DNA from: Bacteroidota bacterium
Lineage (GTDB): Bacteria > Bacteroidota > Bacteroidia > B-17B0 > Aurantibacillaceae
Direction of reading: 5' to 3'
NCBI GenBank assembly: GCA_947449125.1
Contig: CANFQR010000031.1
Coordinates: forward strand, 1 to 9,753
Length of the DNA: 9,753 nucleotides
The translations under genes and the position numbers were made by a program. Of this stretch, positions 6,225 through 9,753 are shown in pieces; the stretch's first letter is position 1; every line of letters begins with the position of its first letter. The notes under the pieces are model-generated. The model ran no database searches, was not told where the DNA came from, and saw only the letters and a list, made by a program, of their open reading frames with translations.

Positions 6225-6239
6225 TTAAATCTCAAAAAA

Positions 6240-8198
6240 CTATTTATTCACTATTAATTTAACGGTTTCTTTACCTAAATTACTCGTTAATGTTATAAAG
6301 TAAATTCCAGAATTAAGATCTTTGGTATTTAAAGTAATTTTATTTTCACCTGCAAATATAAGTTGATTTTGAACAGGCATCATAACTACCTTTCCTGCAA
6401 TATCTGTTACCGTAACGTCAATCAATACGCTAGTTTGAGCATCTATTTTCAAAGTTGTTGCATCAGCAACAGGATTAGGATATAAATTAATATTTCCTAT
6501 TGCTGTATTTTTTTCATTTAATGAAGTAGCAGTACAAGTTGATGTAGTTATTGTTTTTACTACGCTGCTGCTTCCATTAGCATCATTTACCAACATTGTA
6601 ATTGTAAACGAACCAACTGATGATATTGTAAACGAAGGTGAAACAGCAGTTGAATTTGAAATTGCAACACCTGATGATGCTACCCACGATACTGAACAAT
6701 AATTTGGTGTTAAGGTTGAACTTGCTGTAAAAATGGCAGGGGTAATTGTTGTAAATGAACCAACACAAACAGTAGAAGGAATTCCTGCAACCATATTGTT
6801 TGAAGCTACTGAACCTGTTGCCACTGCTATAGCTGCATCAGTAAAACTTGCACCTGCTAAAGCAATTGAACCAAGAGCAGGACGATAATCAGGAGTTAAA
6901 AAATTATACGGGTTGGTAAGAATGTTAGCAGTTGTAAGCAACGTATCGTTTCCATTAGCAACTACCCAAGCATTAATTGTACCATTAAAAGCAGTTACTG
7001 CAGTTTGAGTTTCGATAGCTTTTTGACCGTAACCTGCCAATATGTTGTTTTTAAATACTAACGAACCAGCCGCAGCATTGTTTTCTGAAGCGCTACCGTC
7101 AATAAATAATGAACGTGTTTTATGATCCATTAAAATAGAGTTCACAATTTTTAAACTTGAGTTTCTGCGAACGCGAGCACCTCTTCTAAAACCAGGGTGT
7201 GTTGTTGCAGATAATACACCTCTTAACGGACCAATATCTGTAACATTAGAAAATATACCTGATGTTAATGGGGTTGCTGTTGAGCCTGTAGGATCATTAT
7301 CAGATTCAAACGCTTCAGAAGTTGACGCACCAGAAGGAGCAGCATAAGTAGGGTCTGCTAAATTTGGGTCACGAACACCTAATGCAAATTGAACACTTCC
7401 TCTCCAGCCATTATCTGTATCAAAATCATCATCAACACCTCTGTATGCTACTAAATGCTTACAATTAACTGTTCCGCCAAACCATTCAAACGAATCGTCG
7501 TTAATAAAAGAACATTGAACGTAATCAATGGTTGTTCCTCTGCCCACAGCACCAAATGTTAAGCCGTTAATTTCTTTGTTTGCGGTATATACATAACCTC
7601 CAAACTCGATACGAACATATTTTAAAGTTCCTGAATTATCATTATCATTAGGAGTTACGGTACCGCCTCCGTATAATGTTAACGATGAAGTTGCTATACC
7701 TTCAATATAATTAGTTCCGTTAGGATTATTGTTACTTGCTAATCCCATAAGAATTACTCCACCCCAATCGCCAGGAGCACGAGAACCCGGAGCTGCATCA
7801 GATGTAAAAACAATTGGAGCTGTAACAGTACCAATTGCATTTAAAGTTGAGCCTGTTGTAACAAATAAACCCGAACCGGCTACTTGCAATGAACCTCTTA
7901 TTACCACACCCGGTTGAATAGTTAATACCGAATTATTGGTAACATAAACTTGCCCCTGAAGTAAAACAGTTTGTCCGGCAGCCCAAGTTGTATTGCTTGT
8001 AATGTTTCCGTTAACTGTCATAGTAGGTGCAGGGTAAACTTTGTTTTGCGGGTCCCATTCAGTCCAGTTGTCAGTCCACATTGGTGTTGGCGCTGGAGCA
8101 AAAGCACCTCTGTAGCAGGTTTTTTCTAAAAACGCTGTTTGTGCGCTGGCATTTAGTAGCGTAAATGCACTTAATAAGGTAAATACTAGTTTTTTCAT
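6240..8198 (-). CDS. Secreted T9SS-sorted beta-helix / PKD-like protein
   Basis: A 652-residue secreted protein. Residues 1-20 (MKKLVFTLLS..NASAQ) are a Sec signal peptide. Residues about 70-275 form a repetitive beta-structure of right-handed beta-helix type, with short strand/turn units (TVLLQGQVYV, SVLTIQPGVVIRG, STLNAIGTVTAPIVFTS, GDWGGVILMG, LKYVRIEFGG). An acid-rich loop at 256-262 (VDDDFDTDNG) could bind calcium. Residues about 480-555 look like a PKD/Ig-like domain (VSWVASSG, SFTITMLVNDANG). The last 85 residues are a T9SS type A sorting domain: INLYPNPVADATTLKI, VTDIAGKVV, LNSGIYFITLTS and a basic end KLIVNK. It should cross the outer membrane through T9SS and be released or anchored at the surface. 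No catalytic motif is evident. It is 106 bases downstream of the TonB-dependent receptor gene on the same strand, a receptor/secreted-partner layout common in Bacteroidota. Its base composition is visibly less AT-rich than its neighbours, perhaps from high expression. Confidence 0.88.
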   Translation of the reverse strand: MKKLVFTLLSAFTLLNASAQTAFLEKTCYRGAFAPAPTPMWTDNWTEWDPQNKVYPAPTMTVNGNITSNTTWAAGQTVLLQGQVYVTNNSVLTIQPGVVIRGSLQVAGSGLFVTTGSTLNAIGTVTAPIVFTSDAAPGSRAPGDWGGVILMGLASNNNPNGTNYIEGIATSSLTLYGGGTVTPNDNDNSGTLKYVRIEFGGYVYTANKEINGLTFGAVGRGTTIDYVQCSFINDDSFEWFGGTVNCKHLVAYRGVDDDFDTDNGWRGSVQFALGVRDPNLADPTYAAPSGASTSEAFESDNDPTGSTATPLTSGIFSNVTDIGPLRGVLSATTHPGFRRGARVRRNSSLKIVNSILMDHKTRSLFIDGSASENNAAAGSLVFKNNILAGYGQKAIETQTAVTAFNGTINAWVVANGNDTLLTTANILTNPYNFLTPDYRPALGSIALAGASFTDAAIAVATGSVASNNMVAGIPSTVCVGSFTTITPAIFTASSTLTPNYCSVSWVASSGVAISNSTAVSPSFTISSVGSFTITMLVNDANGSSSVVKTITTSTCTATSLNEKNTAIGNINLYPNPVADATTLKIDAQTSVLIDVTVTDIAGKVVMMPVQNQLIFAGENKITLNTKDLNSGIYFITLTSNLGKETVKLIVNK

Positions 8199-8304
8199 TT
8201 TTTTATATTTTATGTCACAAATTTCTGATTACAATATTTTTAAATCATTAATCAAATGTTAATACATGGCTTAATGTATGTTATAAAATAGTTAAGAAGA
8301 ATTT

Positions 8305-9753
8305 TTAGAATTTATAAGTTAATTGCAACGCATAAGTTGAACCGTTGCGAATAGTTCTTATTATATCATCCTTATTTAAGTCTAATTTTGTGCTGGCAGC
8401 ATTAAAGTCTTTTTTATTATATAAATATTGCAGCTGATTTTTAGCAAGTATATCTCTTGCAGTTAAGCGAAGCTCTAGTTTATTTTTTAAAAAACTTTTA
8501 GACGCCTGTAGATCTAGAACTGTTCGTCCATTTTCCCATATATCTAGTGTAGTTCCATAATTACCTACAATACTAATTCGTTGGCCAATTCTGTTTACCA
8601 TTGCGCTTAAAGAAAATCCATTATCAGTATCTATATATGAAATTCCGGCATTAATTAAATATGGCGATTGCCCTTGTAACGGTCTTGTATTTGGTGCATC
8701 TGCAGGTTTAGAAGTTTGTTTAGAAATATCAACGCTTGATTTTATATATGCATAATTTGTAAATAAGGTTAAGTTGTTTAATACTTTTCCTAATAAACTA
8801 CTATCGTTTTTTACAAAAATACCTGGAATAATTCTGTATTCAATTTCGAAACCATAACAATTAGCTTTAGGAACATTGGCATATGAAATTTCGTTGGCGT
8901 TTGTCATAGCAATTTGTTCAATTGGATTTTCAAAATCTTTATAAAATAAAGAAGTTGAAAATAACTGCCCTCTGCCTGGATAAATTTCATAACGCACATC
9001 ATAATTTTTTATTTTTGCGCGTTTTAGGGTATCGTTTCCGGTAGTAAAAAACAAAGTATTAAAGTCATAAAAACCAAATGGAGCAAGCTCTCTGAATTCC
9101 GGACGGTTTAATGTTTGAGAATAACTTAATCTGATATTTTGTTTATCGTTTGGCGAAAAAACCAAATTTGCAGAAGGCAATAAATCAAAGATAGTTGAAT
9201 CCTTGGTAATTTTCTTTTTGTTAATCACATACAGTGGGTCAGGAAATGTTAAGCTTTGATAATATGACTCTGCTCTTGCGCCAAAAACTGCTCTAAACCA
9301 CGTTTTATATTTTACATCTGCCATAAAAAATCCTGCCATTAACTTTGAAGCGGCTTCATAAGAATCTTGTGGATGTGTCCCTTCTGTTAATTTAAAACCA
9401 CCTACACCTGGGGAAATTAAACCCATGTTTTCGTTTTTAAAAATGGAGTCAGGGCCAAGAAATAATAAATTATAATTAAATGCAATAGGAAAACCCGAAC
9501 CATACGTTGTATAACCAAATTGTCTGGCATAAAATACCCTCGACCGTTGTTGAGCCTGAGCGCCTATTTTTAATTCAAAACTTAAATCGCTTGAAATTTT
9601 AAATTGTCTTTGAATATCAAGCTTAACGCTTTTGATGTTTTCTTTTAAGCTTGACCAAAACATAAATCCTCCGTAATCACTTCCAACACTACTTGGTGAT
9701 AAAACAGCTTGATAAACTGTATCTAAAGGATTGGGGTCGCTTGGATCTGAAAT
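8305..9753 (-). CDS. TonB-dependent receptor, C-terminal part (5' end outside window)
   Basis: The last 482 residues of an outer-membrane TonB-dependent receptor. The frame stays open to the right edge (ISDPSDPNPLDTVYQ... read inward), so Met at 9663 is internal and the true start, signal peptide and plug lie outside the window. The barrel is clear, with alternating strands throughout, including the Bacteroidota signature LSYSQTLNRPEFRELAPFGF, followed by YDVRYEIYPGRGQLFSTSLFYKDFENPIEQ. A late-barrel stretch reads LELRLTARDILAKNQLQYLYN, and the final strand TYALQLTYKF ends in Phe. This differs in type from the FecA-like receptor at the left edge and resembles the large Bacteroidota receptors that begin with a carboxypeptidase-regulatory-like domain. 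The substrate is unknown. There is no SusD-like gene downstream; the next gene is the T9SS-secreted protein, probably in the same transcript after a 106-base gap without a terminator-like hairpin. Confidence 0.9.
   Translation of the reverse strand: MSDPSDPNPLDTVYQAVLSPSSVGSDYGGFMFWSSLKENIKSVKLDIQRQFKISSDLSFELKIGAQAQQRSRVFYARQFGYTTYGSGFPIAFNYNLLFLGPDSIFKNENMGLISPGVGGFKLTEGTHPQDSYEAASKLMAGFFMADVKYKTWFRAVFGARAESYYQSLTFPDPLYVINKKKITKDSTIFDLLPSANLVFSPNDKQNIRLSYSQTLNRPEFRELAPFGFYDFNTLFFTTGNDTLKRAKIKNYDVRYEIYPGRGQLFSTSLFYKDFENPIEQIAMTNANEISYANVPKANCYGFEIEYRIIPGIFVKNDSSLLGKVLNNLTLFTNYAYIKSSVDISKQTSKPADAPNTRPLQGQSPYLINAGISYIDTDNGFSLSAMVNRIGQRISIVGNYGTTLDIWENGRTVLDLQASKSFLKNKLELRLTARDILAKNQLQYLYNKKDFNAASTKLDLNKDDIIRTIRNGSTYALQLTYKF

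Noticed and set aside
9661..9663. ATG as the start of the right-edge receptor
   Set aside because: The frame is open for 30 more codons to the window edge and a 452-residue product would lack signal peptide and plug domain.
1..9753. A new defence system, phage region, transposon or CRISPR locus
   Set aside because: No nuclease, helicase, toxin-antitoxin, integrase, transposase or regular repeat-spacer pattern could be seen; the genes fit ordinary Bacteroidota chromosome content.

Overview
The window reads as a piece of an AT-rich chromosome from a Bacteroidota bacterium. Three things point there: two TonB-dependent outer-membrane receptors of Bacteroidota type, a secreted protein with a type IX secretion system (T9SS) type A C-terminal sorting domain, and A/T-rich start regions without Shine-Dalgarno sequences. 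I cannot fix the genus. I saw no rRNA, tRNA, CRISPR array, transposase, integrase or phage gene.

Left part, plus strand (1-5006). The window opens inside the C-terminal barrel of a FecA-like TonB-dependent receptor (1-699). Next come an exported alpha/beta hydrolase (791-2047), a DUF1801/YdhG-like protein (2078-2443) and a PhnB-type VOC-fold protein (2448-2870); the last two are almost certainly co-transcribed. A 133-base gap leads to an unrecognised lipoprotein (3004-3594). A class I SAM-dependent methyltransferase (3692-4489) is followed closely by a second, beta-rich lipoprotein (4518-5006). A near-identical 17-base sequence lies on both sides of the first lipoprotein gene.

Right part, minus strand (5008-9753). 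Read in the direction of transcription, a second TonB-dependent receptor enters from the right edge (8305-9753). It is followed by a T9SS-secreted beta-helix/PKD-like protein (6240-8198) that ends at a strong hairpin terminator (6190-6224). This looks like a receptor plus secreted-partner transcription unit. Then come a small lysine-rich helical protein of unknown function (5785-6183) and an OmpR/PhoB-type regulator (5008-5691). The regulator's receiver domain has lost the phospho-accepting Asp and the conserved Lys but keeps an intact winged-helix DNA-binding domain. The regulator and the second lipoprotein are convergent with a single base between their stop codons.

Most of this is ordinary accessory and housekeeping content. 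The items most worth a second look are the degenerate receiver of the orphan regulator, the terminator that abuts the start codon of the small helical gene, and the repeated sequence flanking the lipoprotein gene. No intergenic stretch exceeds about 135 bases.
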